NCBI RefSeq assembly: GCF_009883055.1
Contig: NZ_WWVR01000001.1
Span: 248,001 to 312,000 of the forward strand
Length of the DNA: 64,000 bases
Source of the DNA: Blautia sp. BIOML-A1
Lineage (GTDB): Bacteria; Bacillota; Clostridia; Lachnospirales; Lachnospiraceae
Reading direction: 5' to 3'
Within the stretch, counting starts at the first letter, position 1. Each line of letters opens with the position of its first letter. The notes beneath the pieces are model-generated. The model was not told where the DNA came from, ran no database searches, and worked only from the letters and a program-made list of their open reading frames with translations. Of the stretch, positions 1 through 8,542 are shown one piece after another. The position numbers and the translations under genes were made by a program.

Positions 1-186
1 TATTTGAAAATTGAAGTAACAATTATTCTCATCAATTTGGAAACAGGAGACGTAGATGATGAATTTATGGTTCCTTGGATTGGTGAGGCAAAATGTGAGT
101 CAGTATTTACCCCACTACCAGAGCCGGAAGAAAAGGAGACAGATGATGCTGCTTGGTGGGATGATGACATTGATGATCCAGAATAG
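1..186 (+). CDS. Partial or small acidic protein, unknown
   Basis: The frame is open from the first base and ends at a TAG at 184-186, so this is either the 3' end of a gene that begins upstream or a small gene starting at TTG 4. The visible protein has a beta-type start (KIEVTIILIN) and a strongly acidic tail with a WW pair. I recognise no family. An RBS-bearing small gene follows 11 bp later, so the two are probably cotranscribed. The base composition is more AT-rich than the packaging genes that follow. Confidence 0.4.
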   Translation, partial: YLKIEVTIILINLETGDVDDEFMVPWIGEAKCESVFTPLPEPEEKETDDAAWWDDDIDDPE

Positions 187-197
187 GAGGACAGTCT

Positions 198-395
198 ATG
201 GCAAGTGAATATGAGATTAGAAATGAAGATGGACAATTATTCTGCAAGTGCCAAACTGGCGATGGTGATGTTCGCCTTGTTACAAAAAATTGTAGCATAT
301 CCATGCGGGAATTTATTCTCAAGGTGCATGATCCTATACATGGACATCGGGGGAAAATGAGACGTCACAAAGAGATAAAAGATAGAATTTTTTAA
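198..395 (+). CDS. Small hypothetical protein, 65 aa
   Basis: It starts at ATG 198 behind a good AGGAGG (186-191), 11 bp after the preceding gene. The product has no signal peptide or membrane segment. A pair of cysteines in FCKC near residues 15-17 and a basic C-terminus (RRHKEIKDR) are the only visible traits. I do not recognise a family. The C-terminus ends just before a cluster of rare restriction sites (410-431) and a gene remnant, so its 3' end could itself be a junction product. Confidence 0.45.
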   Translation: MASEYEIRNEDGQLFCKCQTGDGDVRLVTKNCSISMREFILKVHDPIHGHRGKMRRHKEIKDRIF

Positions 396-409
396 TAGCA
401 GATATTCTA

Positions 410-431
410 GGTGACCCTGCAGTGCGGCCGC
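410..431. other. Cluster of rare restriction sites (BstEII-PstI-NotI)
   Basis: GGTGACC (410-416), CTGCAG (417-422) and GCGGCCGC (424-431) lie almost end to end. This is typical of a synthetic polylinker, although it can arise by chance. The segment lies between an AT-rich gene and a truncated one. From 396 to 929 no intact gene is visible: the stretch holds this cluster, a gene remnant (491-730) and a terminator. Confidence 0.5.
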
Positions 432-490
432 AATAGAAGGTAGAGAAGCCCTATCAATTATTGCGCAGGCATGAGCCTTAATCGCACTGA

Positions 491-730
491 ATATCAGAGG
501 AAACCAGATTTATATTTAGCACATCTGTGCATTTCACTGCTGCTTGTGAGCAATACCATGTGGCTTGGAACTGGAACGGCATGCTGGAAGGAGCGGTATA
601 CGGCTTTGTGGAAGACCCAGAGGAAGGCTGGTCACCGATTGAGTGCCGTCTGGAACTTCTGAAGATTTCCGATGAGACCTACACGGATGCCGGACACGCA
701 ATCGAGTGGTGCATCAAGAACGCACACTGA
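491..730 (+). pseudogene. Gene remnant, C-terminal piece of an unknown phage protein
   Basis: The frame is open from 491 (a stop lies at 488-490) to TGA 728-730. It has no convincing RBS or ATG; the first usable start is GTG 527 without a Shine-Dalgarno sequence. From about residue 15 the protein looks well folded, acidic and aromatic-rich (EQYHVAWNWNGM, then EDPEEGW), while the first residues look random. I read this as the 3' part of a gene whose 5' part was lost. It is followed directly by a terminator hairpin, as expected for a real gene end. The family is not recognised. Confidence 0.4.
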
Positions 731-740
731 AAAAGGGCAG

Positions 741-759
741 AGCTCCTTCGGGAGCTTTT
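741..759 (+). terminator. Rho-independent terminator
   Basis: AGCTCC-TTCG-GGAGCT stem-loop followed by TTTT, 10 bp after the stop of the 491-730 remnant. Confidence 0.7.
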
Positions 760-929
760 GCTCGTAGTGGCGGATTTCTCCGGCGTGGAAATACACATAA
801 ATCCGACAAAAAGAGGTGTGTATGATCGTGCAGCATAGCCGCTTGATAGTATCCGGCAGTGACGGTAATATACAGTCACAACGAAGGGGAAAGCCCTACG
901 GAAAACAAAACACACGGAGGATACAGACC

Positions 930-1307
930 ATGACGAACAAAGCCAAAACCTATCTTAAGAACATTCAGGGGGCCGACACCGAGAAGAAGCTGATCGGCAT
1001 CGAGATCGCCTTCAAGCAGGACATGACCCTCAGCTGCAGCGACCTTGGAAGCCTTTGCAGGGCGGCAGAGGACAGGCGGTACAGCCTGCGGAACAACGAA
1101 GAAACGCTGAAGCTGAAGCAGATTCTTTTCTTCCGGACGAAAGCGGAGATGGATGCCTACCACGACATGAGCCGCAAGCCGGAAGACTGGACAGCAGCGG
1201 AGATCGAGCAGCAAAGAAGCCGCTTCTGCAGCGTCTGGCAGGTCATCGAGGAAGCGGAGCTGGTCGATGAATACGAGGCTTGGAAGGAAGCTAACCCCAA
1301 CGCATAA
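930..1307 (+). CDS. Small phage protein upstream of terminase, unknown
   Basis: The 125-aa product is mostly helical and charged, with no membrane segment. ATG 930 is preferred because GGAGG lies at 916-920. An in-frame upstream ATG at 822 would add about 36 residues of low quality. Genes of this size commonly sit just before the small terminase in Clostridia prophages, where an HNH nuclease is also often found; no HNH motif is visible here. A short GCCCC/GGGGC hairpin and a terminator separate it from terS. The function is unknown. Confidence 0.65.
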   Translation: MTNKAKTYLKNIQGADTEKKLIGIEIAFKQDMTLSCSDLGSLCRAAEDRRYSLRNNEETLKLKQILFFRTKAEMDAYHDMSRKPEDWTAAEIEQQRSRFCSVWQVIEEAELVDEYEAWKEANPNA

Positions 1308-1376
1308 CAACACCCAAAAGGTACACGCCCCAAAAGGGGCTGTGCCTCGTATCCGCTGTGTTTTTATATAGATTAC

Positions 1377-1405
1377 AAGGACTTCTTCGGAGGTCCTTTT
1401 TCTTT
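1377..1405 (+). terminator. Terminator before terS
   Basis: AAGGAC (1377-1382) pairs with GTCCTT (1393-1398) and is followed by a T-rich tract. A second hairpin, CGCCCC/GGGGCTG, lies at about 1326-1341. Confidence 0.55.
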
Positions 1406-1435
1406 ACCCATTTTTGCAGAAGGGAGGAGATGCCA

Positions 1436-1915
1436 ATGGCTACCAGAGGCAGAAAACCAAAGCCCACCGCCATGAAGGAACTGGAAGGCAATCCGGGCAA
1501 GCATCCGCTGAATACCAGCGAACCGAAGCCCAACAAGAAAGCGCCGGCCTGTCCGAAGTGGCTGGAGCCGGAAGCAAAGAAGGAATGGCGCAGACTTGCC
1601 AAACAGATGGAAGCCATCGGCATCCTGACCGAAGTGGATATGGCGGCCTTTGCCGGTTATTGTCAGGCCTATGCCCGATGGAAGGAGGCTGAGGAGTTCA
1701 TCACCCAGCATGGCACCATTGTCAAGACCCCGTCCGGGTATTGGCAGCAAGTGCCGCAGGTGTCTATCGCACAGACCTATCTGAAAATCATGAACAAGTT
1801 TGCAGAGCAGTTCGGTCTGACCCCGTCCTCCCGAAGCCGGATCATTGCTTCGGACGGCGGTCCTACAGATGCTGCTGATGAGATGGAGAATCTGCTGGGA
1901 GGAGGTGGAAGCTGA
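1436..1915 (+). CDS. terS: Phage terminase small subunit, P27 family
   Basis: This is the DNA-recognition subunit of the packaging motor. The 159-aa product begins MATRGRKPKP and continues with the basic, proline-rich N-terminus and the PKWLEPEAKKEWRRL stretch typical of P27-family small terminases. ATG 1436 has GGAGG at 1424-1428. ATG 1430 lies too close to that site. The stop TGA overlaps the ATG of the large subunit (TGATG at 1913-1917), so the two are translationally coupled. It is normal length for the family. Confidence 0.9.
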   Translation: MATRGRKPKPTAMKELEGNPGKHPLNTSEPKPNKKAPACPKWLEPEAKKEWRRLAKQMEAIGILTEVDMAAFAGYCQAYARWKEAEEFITQHGTIVKTPSGYWQQVPQVSIAQTYLKIMNKFAEQFGLTPSSRSRIIASDGGPTDAADEMENLLGGGGS

Positions 1916-3540
1916 TGGCAGAGTGCAGACCGAAAAACTATCCGAAACTGAAGGACTACAAACCAAGTCGGTTCATGCTTCCGACCTGCCATTACGATGC
2001 CGCAAAAGCAGACCGGGCGGTGACCTTTATTGAAAACCTGCGCCATACCAAAGGCAAGTGGGCGGGCAAGCGGTTCTGGCTTCTTCCTTGGCAGGAGCAG
2101 ATTATCCGGGATGTGTTTGGTATCGTGGACGAGAGGGGAAACCGTCAGTTCCGCACGGCTTATGTCGAAATCGGTAAGAAGAACGGCAAATCCGAGCTTG
2201 CCGCTGCGGTGGCTCTGTATCTGCTGTTTGCCGATAACGAGCCGTCTGCCGAAGTCTATGGCGCTGCAGCTGACCGCCAGCAGGCATCCATCGTTTTTGA
2301 TGTTGCCCATCAGATGGTGCAGATGACCCCGGCACTTTTGAAACGGTGCAAGATCATGGCAGCCACCAAGCGAATCGTGAACTACGGGAACGCAGGATTC
2401 TACCAAGTCCTGTCTGCCGAAGTTGGTACGAAGCACGGCTTGAACGTGTCGGGTCTGGTGCTGGATGAGGTTCATGCCCAGCCAAACAGGAAACTCTACG
2501 ATGTCCTTACCAAAGGCTCCGGTGATGCCCGTGAACAGCCGTTGTTCTTCCTGATCACCACGGCCGGCACGGACAAGGAGAGCATCTGCTACGAGCTCCA
2601 CATGAAGGCACTTGACCTGTTGGCCGGACGTAAGATCGACCACACATTTTACCCCGTGGTCTATGGACTGACCGATGAGGATGACTGGCACGATGAAGCC
2701 AACTGGTATAAAGCCAATCCCTCTCTCGGCCAGACCATCCAGATCCAGCGTGTCCGGGATGCGTACCAGGAAGCACTTGATAACCCGGCAGAGGAGAATG
2801 TGTTCAAGCAGCTCCGTCTGAATATGTGGGTGTCCTCGCTGACCCGGTTCATCCCGGAACACATCTATAATCTCGGCAACCAGCCTATTGATATGGAAGC
2901 CCTCAAGGGCCGTGACTGTTATGGTGGACTGGACTTGTCCAGCACCGGAGACATCACGGCTTTTGTGCTGATGTTCCCGCCCAGAGTTCCAGAGGAGAAA
3001 TACATCATGCTTCCGTTTTTCTGGATACCGGAGGATACGATCCCACAGCGGGTGCGCAGGGCATCCGTTCCGTATGATGTCTGGTATCAGCAGGGCTACC
3101 TGATGGCGACCGAGGGCAATGTCATCCATTACGGTTTCATTGAGAAGGTCATCGAGGAGTTGGGCAAGGCCTATCACATCTTGGAGATTGCCTTTGACCG
3201 ATGGGGAGCTGTGCAGATGACCCAGAACCTTGAGGGGATGGGATTCACGGTCGTACCTTTCGGACAGGGTTTCAAAGATATGAGCCCGCCTACCAAGGAG
3301 TTCTACAAGCTCCTGATGGAAGGCAGAATCATCCACGGCGGCAATCCGGTCATGGCATGGATGGCGGGGAATGTGGTCGTGGATACCGACCCGGCTGGCA
3401 ACATCAAGCCGACCAAGGCGAAGTCGCCGGAGAAGATCGATGGTATCGTCGCTGCGATCATGGCACTGGACCGCTGCATCCGAAATGAAGGACAGCAGCA
3501 GGGAAGCGTCTACGACGAACGTGACATGATCGTTTTTTGA
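1915..3540 (+). CDS. terL: Phage terminase large subunit
   Basis: This is the packaging ATPase and nuclease that cuts concatemeric DNA and pumps it through the portal. Walker A is GKKNGKSE at residues 87-94 and Walker B is LVLDEVHA with Asp184-Glu185. The nuclease half begins near YGGLDLSSTGD, whose aspartates are candidate metal ligands. At 541 aa it has the usual length for the HK97-type (YmfN-like) group. The start overlaps the terS stop. The gene looks intact and heads the head-assembly cluster. Confidence 0.95.
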   Translation: MAECRPKNYPKLKDYKPSRFMLPTCHYDAAKADRAVTFIENLRHTKGKWAGKRFWLLPWQEQIIRDVFGIVDERGNRQFRTAYVEIGKKNGKSELAAAVALYLLFADNEPSAEVYGAAADRQQASIVFDVAHQMVQMTPALLKRCKIMAATKRIVNYGNAGFYQVLSAEVGTKHGLNVSGLVLDEVHAQPNRKLYDVLTKGSGDAREQPLFFLITTAGTDKESICYELHMKALDLLAGRKIDHTFYPVVYGLTDEDDWHDEANWYKANPSLGQTIQIQRVRDAYQEALDNPAEENVFKQLRLNMWVSSLTRFIPEHIYNLGNQPIDMEALKGRDCYGGLDLSSTGDITAFVLMFPPRVPEEKYIMLPFFWIPEDTIPQRVRRASVPYDVWYQQGYLMATEGNVIHYGFIEKVIEELGKAYHILEIAFDRWGAVQMTQNLEGMGFTVVPFGQGFKDMSPPTKEFYKLLMEGRIIHGGNPVMAWMAGNVVVDTDPAGNIKPTKAKSPEKIDGIVAAIMALDRCIRNEGQQQGSVYDERDMIVF

Positions 3541-3565
3541 TATGAAAAAGATGGAGGAAAAAGCT

Positions 3566-3781
3566 ATGAAGTATCTGATGAGTGCAGAATGGTGGAAGGC
3601 AGCCGGCATCCGTGCTGCAAAGACGATGTTCCAGACCGGCGCGGCTCTGGTCGTGACACAGATGCCCGGCGGCACTGTGGACTGGACGGCGGTCGGCAGT
3701 GCAGTGATCGTGGCGGGTGTTGCGTCCCTCGGTACCAGCCTTGCCGGTCTGCCGGAACTGGAGAAAGGGGATAAGGCCTAA
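3566..3781 (+). CDS. Holin-like small membrane protein (r1t-type)
   Basis: The 71-aa product has a short amphipathic N-terminus (AEWWKAAGIRAAKTM) and two hydrophobic segments: about residues 20-33, and 39-57 (WTAVGSAVIVAGVASLG). This resembles the r1t family of phage holins, which form pores so that the endolysin can reach the wall. ATG 3566 is chosen because GGAGG lies at 3554-3558; an upstream ATG at 3542 lacks a good site. Its stop overlaps the portal ATG (TAATG). A holin between the terminase and portal genes is out of the usual place, so a packaging-associated membrane role cannot be excluded. Confidence 0.6.
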   Translation: MKYLMSAEWWKAAGIRAAKTMFQTGAALVVTQMPGGTVDWTAVGSAVIVAGVASLGTSLAGLPELEKGDKA

Positions 3782-5178
3782 TGGGATTCTGGGAATGGAT
3801 GGGGTTTGAGAACCCAAGGGATTCTCCCAAAACAGAACAGCCAAAAGAAGGTCTGCCGCAGGTCACGGATAACGTCCGAGATTCCGGGCAGACCTTTGTG
3901 TTTGGCCGTTCCAATGCCGGGGAGCAGGTGGATGAGAAAGCCGCCATGCAGATCCCGACTGTGTATGCCTGTGTCCGTCTGCTGGCGGAGTCCATTGCGG
4001 CACTGCCGCTGCATCTGTACCGGATGACAGACGATAACGGCAACAAGGAAAAGGCGCGGGATCATCCGTTGTACAAGATTCTGTATCGCCAGCCCAACCC
4101 AGAGATGACATCCTTTGTCTTCTGGGAAACGCTGATGACTCACTTGCTTCTCTGGGGCAACGCCTACGCACAGATCGTCCGGGATGGCAAGAACACGGTG
4201 CTGGGGCTGTATCCGCTTTTGCCGGAAAATGTCGAAGTCGACCGGGATGAGAGCGGTGAGCTCTATTATATCTACCACGCATACACGGATGAAGTTCCGG
4301 GAGAGCAGAATAAAGACCTCTACTTCCGCCGGGACGAGATCTTTCATGTGCCGGGTCTGGGCTTCAATGGTCTGATTGGTTTCTCACCAATTGCCATGAT
4401 GAAGAACAGCCTCGGCACATCCATTGCTGTGGATAAGTATGGTTCTTCCTTCTTCAAAAACGGCGCACAGCCCAGTGGTGTGCTGGAACATCCCGGCGTT
4501 GTGAAAGACCCGAACCGTATCCGGGATAGCTGGGAAACGGCTTATGGCGGTGCTTCCAATGCCCATCGTGTGGCTGTGCTGGAAGAGGGCATGGCCTACA
4601 AACCGATCTCTCTGCCACCGGAGGACAGTCAGTTCCTTGAAACGAAGCAGTTTTCTGTGACGGAGATCTGCCGCATCTTCCGTGTGCCTCCGCATCTGGT
4701 AGCCGATCTGTCCAGAGCCACATTCTCCAACATTGAATACCAGTCGCTGAACTTCGTGATGCACTCCCTGACCCCGTGGCTTGTCCGCATTGAGCAGGGC
4801 ATCATCAAGGATCTGCTGCTGGAAGAGGAGCAGGATACCTACTTCCCGAAATTCAATGTGGATGGTCTGCTCCGTGGCGACTACCAGAGCCGGATGAACG
4901 GCTATGCAACCGGCATCAGCAACGGCTTCCTCTCTCCTAATGATGTGCATCGTCTGGAGAACATGGACCTGATCCCGGCAGAGGAAGGTGGAGATGACTA
5001 CTATCTGAACGGCGGCTATGTGAAGCTGAAAGATGCAGGCGTGGCGCAGCAGAATAAAGCTGCCGCAGTCCAGCAGAATCAGCCGAAAGAAACACAGCCT
5101 GACCCGGAAGAAGAACCTGACAGCGATAACCGGCTGAGTGAGAGTAAGCCACGGAAAAATGGAAGGAGAAATCGATGA
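3781..5178 (+). CDS. Phage portal protein, HK97 family
   Basis: This forms the dodecameric ring at the capsid vertex through which DNA enters and leaves. The 465-aa product has the family stretch VYACVRLLAESIAALPLHLY near residues 60-80, and the clip/wing regions with FHVPGLGFNGL and PPHLVADLSRATFSNIE. The last 60 residues are a charged, Gln/Glu-rich tail. It overlaps its upstream neighbour by 1 base and its downstream neighbour by 4 bases (ATGA). Length and order are as in HK97-like phages. Confidence 0.95.
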   Translation: MGFWEWMGFENPRDSPKTEQPKEGLPQVTDNVRDSGQTFVFGRSNAGEQVDEKAAMQIPTVYACVRLLAESIAALPLHLYRMTDDNGNKEKARDHPLYKILYRQPNPEMTSFVFWETLMTHLLLWGNAYAQIVRDGKNTVLGLYPLLPENVEVDRDESGELYYIYHAYTDEVPGEQNKDLYFRRDEIFHVPGLGFNGLIGFSPIAMMKNSLGTSIAVDKYGSSFFKNGAQPSGVLEHPGVVKDPNRIRDSWETAYGGASNAHRVAVLEEGMAYKPISLPPEDSQFLETKQFSVTEICRIFRVPPHLVADLSRATFSNIEYQSLNFVMHSLTPWLVRIEQGIIKDLLLEEEQDTYFPKFNVDGLLRGDYQSRMNGYATGISNGFLSPNDVHRLENMDLIPAEEGGDDYYLNGGYVKLKDAGVAQQNKAAAVQQNQPKETQPDPEEEPDSDNRLSESKPRKNGRRNR

Positions 5179-6074
5179 AGAAATTCTGGAACTGGATCAA
5201 AAACAGTGACGACACCAGAATCCTCCGGCTGGAAGGCCCCATCGATGAGGAATCATTCTGGGGCGATGAGATCACGCCGCAGATGTTCCGGGATGAGCTG
5301 GAATCCGGTGAGGGAGATGTGACCGTCTGGATCAACTCTCCGGGCGGCAATGTGTTCGCCGCTGCCGAGATCTATACCATGCTGAAGGACTACAAGGGCA
5401 GCATCACGGTCAAGATCGATGCGATTGCGGCATCTGCGGCATCTGTTGTGGCAATGGCCGGTGATACTGTCCAGATGAGTCCTGTTGCCATGCTGATGAT
5501 CCATGACCCCAGCACTGTTGCAATGGGCAACACCAAGGACATGGAAAAGGCCATCGAAGTGCTGACCGAAGTCAAGGAAAGTATCATCAATGCCTACGCA
5601 GCGAAGAGCGGCCTCAGCCACGCCCGTATCGCCAACCTCATGAGCAATGAGACCTGGATGAATGCGAAGAAGGCGGTGGAACTGGGCTTTGCAGACGAGA
5701 TTCTTTTTGCAAAGAAAGAGGAGGAGCCGGACAGTGACCCGGCAGACCCGGAGAATCCGGAAGAAGGCCCCGACAGTGAACCGGGCGAGGGCGAAGAAAA
5801 GAAGCCGTTCCAGAAGGATACGGCAGGGCACCTTTTCTCCAGCCGTCAGATGGATTTAATCGTCCTGAACCGTCTGGGTGTGAAACCGGAAGATGTGGGT
5901 CAGAAACACATTGAGCCGAAGGAGCCGCCTGCTGACCCGAAACCGTCCGCAGAGCCGACCCCTCCGGCAGAGCCGTCCGCTAATCCGGGACCTGTCCTTG
6001 ACATGGACGGCAAGACCGAGGATGGCAGCATCCCCTACAATATCCTGATGAAGCAGCTTGAGTGCATGAAGTGA
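5175..6074 (+). CDS. Head maturation protease, ClpP-like (Clp protease family S14)
   Basis: This cleaves the capsid protein's N-terminal delta domain during procapsid maturation. The ClpP fold is visible in residues 15-180. NSPGGNV is followed by the nucleophile Ser87 in AIAASAAS, His110 in MLMIHDP, and a downstream Asp region. Residues 185-299 form a long acidic, Pro/Glu-rich tail, longer than in HK97, which may act as an internal scaffold. The start ATG overlaps the portal stop. The capsid gene follows after 57 bp. Confidence 0.93.
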   Translation: MKKFWNWIKNSDDTRILRLEGPIDEESFWGDEITPQMFRDELESGEGDVTVWINSPGGNVFAAAEIYTMLKDYKGSITVKIDAIAASAASVVAMAGDTVQMSPVAMLMIHDPSTVAMGNTKDMEKAIEVLTEVKESIINAYAAKSGLSHARIANLMSNETWMNAKKAVELGFADEILFAKKEEEPDSDPADPENPEEGPDSEPGEGEEKKPFQKDTAGHLFSSRQMDLIVLNRLGVKPEDVGQKHIEPKEPPADPKPSAEPTPPAEPSANPGPVLDMDGKTEDGSIPYNILMKQLECMK

Positions 6075-6131
6075 TGTGCATTCAGGCTGTTTTTCATATC
6101 ACCACAAATCAATCTATGGAGGAAAAACACT

Positions 6132-7337
6132 ATGAGTAAGATTCTGGAACTGCGCACCAAGCGCAACACTCTCTGGGAGCAGACCAAGGACTTTCTGGAG
6201 AAGAACCGCGGCGAGAACGGTCTGGTAAAGGCTGAGGCCGTGGAGCAGTATAACAAGATGGCACAGGAGGTCAAGGACCTGGGTGCTGAGATCGAGCGTC
6301 TGGAGCAGCAGGCACAGATCGAGGCACAGCTGTCCGCACCGACTTCCAGCCCTGTCCACGCTGACCCGAAGAACGGTGCCAAGAAGGATGTCAAGCCGAC
6401 TGCCACTGCCGAGTATGCCGAGAACTTCTGGAACATGATCCGCAACCGCGGCCATTACGGCGAGGTCCGCAATGCCCTGTCTGTGGGTGAGGACACCGAG
6501 GGCGGCTTTACCGTTCCCGATGAGTTCGAGAAGAAGCTGGTGGAGGCACTGGAGGAGAACAACATCTTCCGTGGTCTGGCGACCGTTATCCGCACCAGCT
6601 CCGGCACCCGTAAAATCCCCATCGCAGAGGATACCGGTGAGGCAAGCTGGATCGATGAGGGTGAGGAGATCCCGGAGAGCGATACCACCTTCGGTCAGAC
6701 CATGCTGTCTGCGTACAAGCTGGGCACTATGATCAAGATCTCCAATGAGCTTCTGAACGATTCCGCATTCGACCTTGCCACCTATATTGCCCGCCGTTTC
6801 GGTGTGCGTATGGGCAACGCAGAGGAGCGCGCTTTTATCACCGGTGACGGTGTGGGCAAGCCTCTGGGTCTGCTGGCTGAGACTGGTGGTGCCAAGGTCG
6901 GTGTGACCGCTGCCCAGAAGGATGCCGTTACCTTCGATGAGATCTTCAAGCTTTACTATGCACTGAAGGCTCCGTACCGCAAGAAGGCACAGTTCCTCTG
7001 CAACGAAGCCCTGGTGCTGCAGCTGATGACCATCAAGGACAACAACGGCAACTATATCTGGAAGCCGGGTCTGGAGATCGGTAAGCCTGATACCCTGCTG
7101 AACCGTCCGCTGAAGACTTCTGCCTTCATGCCGGAGATCAAGGGCGGCAGCAAGGTCATGGCTTTCGGTGATTACAGCTACTACTGGGTGGCTGACCGCC
7201 AGAACCGCACCTTCCGCCGTCTGAACGAGCTGTATGCCCGTACTGATCAGGTCGGTTTCCTGACCACCCAGCGTGTGGATGGCAAGCTGATCCTGCCCGA
7301 AGCTGTACAGCTTCTGCAGATGGCACCGCAGGGCTAA
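6132..7337 (+). CDS. Major capsid protein, HK97 gp5-like
   Basis: The 401-aa product begins with a coiled-coil delta domain (residues 1-75, LRTKRNTLWEQ), followed by the HK97 fold: GGFTVPDEFEKKLVEALEENNIF, then the E-loop, spine helix and P-domain (MIKISNELLNDS, EERAFITGDG). Cleavage by the upstream ClpP-like protease is expected between the delta domain and the region around residues 100-115. The RBS TGGAGGA lies 10 bp upstream. Codon use is strongly biased to GC-ending codons, as expected for a highly expressed structural gene. Intact. Confidence 0.95.
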   Translation: MSKILELRTKRNTLWEQTKDFLEKNRGENGLVKAEAVEQYNKMAQEVKDLGAEIERLEQQAQIEAQLSAPTSSPVHADPKNGAKKDVKPTATAEYAENFWNMIRNRGHYGEVRNALSVGEDTEGGFTVPDEFEKKLVEALEENNIFRGLATVIRTSSGTRKIPIAEDTGEASWIDEGEEIPESDTTFGQTMLSAYKLGTMIKISNELLNDSAFDLATYIARRFGVRMGNAEERAFITGDGVGKPLGLLAETGGAKVGVTAAQKDAVTFDEIFKLYYALKAPYRKKAQFLCNEALVLQLMTIKDNNGNYIWKPGLEIGKPDTLLNRPLKTSAFMPEIKGGSKVMAFGDYSYYWVADRQNRTFRRLNELYARTDQVGFLTTQRVDGKLILPEAVQLLQMAPQG

Positions 7338-7363
7338 GAAAGTCAGGAAAGGAGGAGCCGGTT

Positions 7364-7702
7364 ATGGCACTGATCCCGCTTTACGAAGCGAAGACCTATC
7401 TCCGCGTGGACAGCAGTGATGAGGATGCCCTGATCGGCATCCTTTTATCTTCTGCGGAGCAGATGTGCAAGGACGTGGGACGTCTTTCGGAAGACCAGTG
7501 GGAGGCAGTCAATGCCGCTGACCGGGATGCCGAGAACGGAGTACAGCCCACAAGGGAACTGGAAGCCCTGCGCAGCACCTGCCGTGTGGCGATTCTGTAT
7601 GCACTGGGGTATCTCTATGAGCACCGGGACGAAGCTGACCATAAGCAGCTGATGCTGACGCTTCGTTCCATTCTGTTTGCTGTGAGGGAGGGGGTGTTCT
7701 GA
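7364..7702 (+). CDS. Head-tail connector (gp6-like)
   Basis: The 112-aa, largely alpha-helical protein starts with the typical YEAKTYLRVDSSDEDALI stretch of gp6-like DNA-packaging and head-tail connector proteins. Such proteins form a ring under the portal after packaging. The start has an AAAGGAGG site. The stop TGA overlaps the next ATG (TGATG), indicating coupled translation with the head-closure gene. Confidence 0.88.
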   Translation: MALIPLYEAKTYLRVDSSDEDALIGILLSSAEQMCKDVGRLSEDQWEAVNAADRDAENGVQPTRELEALRSTCRVAILYALGYLYEHRDEADHKQLMLTLRSILFAVREGVF

Positions 7703-8058
7703 TGATCGAGAAACTGAATGAGCGGATCACGATCGAGAAAAGCACGGTCGTGACTGATAAGGTCGGAAACCATCGGAACACATGGGAGGAATATTTCACC
7801 TGCTTTGCCTACGCCTCGACCTATCAGGCGCAGGAAGAAGAAGGTGAGGTCACAGCCGAACAGAAGAGCGTGGTGTTCTCGGTACGCTGGTGCAGTGAGA
7901 CCAAAGGTCTGACTTCCACCGGTTTCCGCATCCGCTTTCGGGAGCAGCTCTACAATATCGAATCTGTTGACCCGATGAACTATCAGAAGAAAATCCTGAA
8001 GATTCATTGCAGACTGGAAAGGAGGCAGCCGGATGAGCCGAACCGTCAGCATCGATGA
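7702..8058 (+). CDS. Head closure / head-tail adaptor protein
   Basis: The 118-aa beta-rich product has the arrangement of the SPP1 gp16 and HK97 head-tail joining family: LNERITIEKS, then WEEYFTCFAYASTYQ, then VVFSVRWCSETKGLTSTGFRIRF. It closes the DNA-filled head and provides the tail docking surface. It overlaps the previous gene by one base and the following gene by 26 bases, so this is a tightly packed operon. Confidence 0.85.
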   Translation: MIEKLNERITIEKSTVVTDKVGNHRNTWEEYFTCFAYASTYQAQEEEGEVTAEQKSVVFSVRWCSETKGLTSTGFRIRFREQLYNIESVDPMNYQKKILKIHCRLERRQPDEPNRQHR

Positions 8059-8410
8059 GATGGCAGACGCCATCAATGAGGGCTTAAAAGAATATGCGAC
8101 CCTTGCCTCCACCGAAGTCAAGAAGGCAGTCCGCAAATCTGCCAAAACGGTCAAAGACCAGATTTCGGCCAATGCACCGTCCCGGACAGGCGCGTACAAA
8201 GGAAGCTGGGTGGCGACCAAGCAGTCCGAATCCAGTCAGAGCCTTCAGATGGTGGTGCATTCCAAGAACCGCTACCAGCTGGCACATCTGCTGGAAAAAG
8301 GTCATGCCAAGCGTGGCGGCGGACGTGTGGCGGGAAGACCGCATATCGCTCCGGCTGAACAGGCAGGTATCGAGCAGCTCCAGTCCCTGACCGAAAAGGC
8401 ACTGAAATAG
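8033..8410 (+). CDS. HK97 gp10-like head-tail / tail completion protein
   Basis: The 125-aa product matches the HK97 gp10 family: an N-terminal helix, AVRKSAKTVKDQISANAPSR, then the GSWVATK and QLAHLLEKGHAKRGGGRV motifs, and a C-terminal helix. ATG 8033 lies inside the previous gene and has AAAGGAGG just upstream. The family sits at the head-tail joint. The next gene should be the tail terminator, but only its first codons remain. Confidence 0.88.
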   Translation: MSRTVSIDEMADAINEGLKEYATLASTEVKKAVRKSAKTVKDQISANAPSRTGAYKGSWVATKQSESSQSLQMVVHSKNRYQLAHLLEKGHAKRGGGRVAGRPHIAPAEQAGIEQLQSLTEKALK

Positions 8411-8419
8411 GAGGAACCA

Positions 8420-8542
8420 ATGACCCACGAAGAAGTAAAAGCTCTGGTGGAAGAGATGGGACTTCCTTATGCGTATGACCATTTCGCAGAAGGGGAGAGC
8501 CCTGATCCAGCAGAAGTCCATTGCACAGCAGAATGCAGATAA
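8420..8542 (+). pseudogene. Truncated tail terminator gene
   Basis: ATG 8420 follows a GGAGG and reads MTHEEVKALVEEMGLPYAY, then DHFAEGESPDP. That is how tail-terminator proteins in related Clostridia phages begin, as I recall them; they are about 105-115 aa. After residue 33 the sequence turns into unrelated codons that stop at 8540-8542, giving 40 aa. The remaining 70 or so codons and the major tail protein gene that normally follows are absent. The break falls within AGAGCCCTGATCCAGC. This is a deletion or rearrangement junction, in the strain or in the assembly. Confidence 0.7.

Noticed and set aside
816..929. Longer start for the 125-aa gene (from ATG 822)
   Set aside because: The upstream part looks noncoding, while ATG 930 has a clear GGAGG at the proper distance.
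1777..3675. Long open frame of about 630 codons on the minus strand across terL
   Set aside because: It lies opposite terL, has no RBS, low-complexity His/Leu/Arg content and no family features; it is a by-product of terL codon bias.
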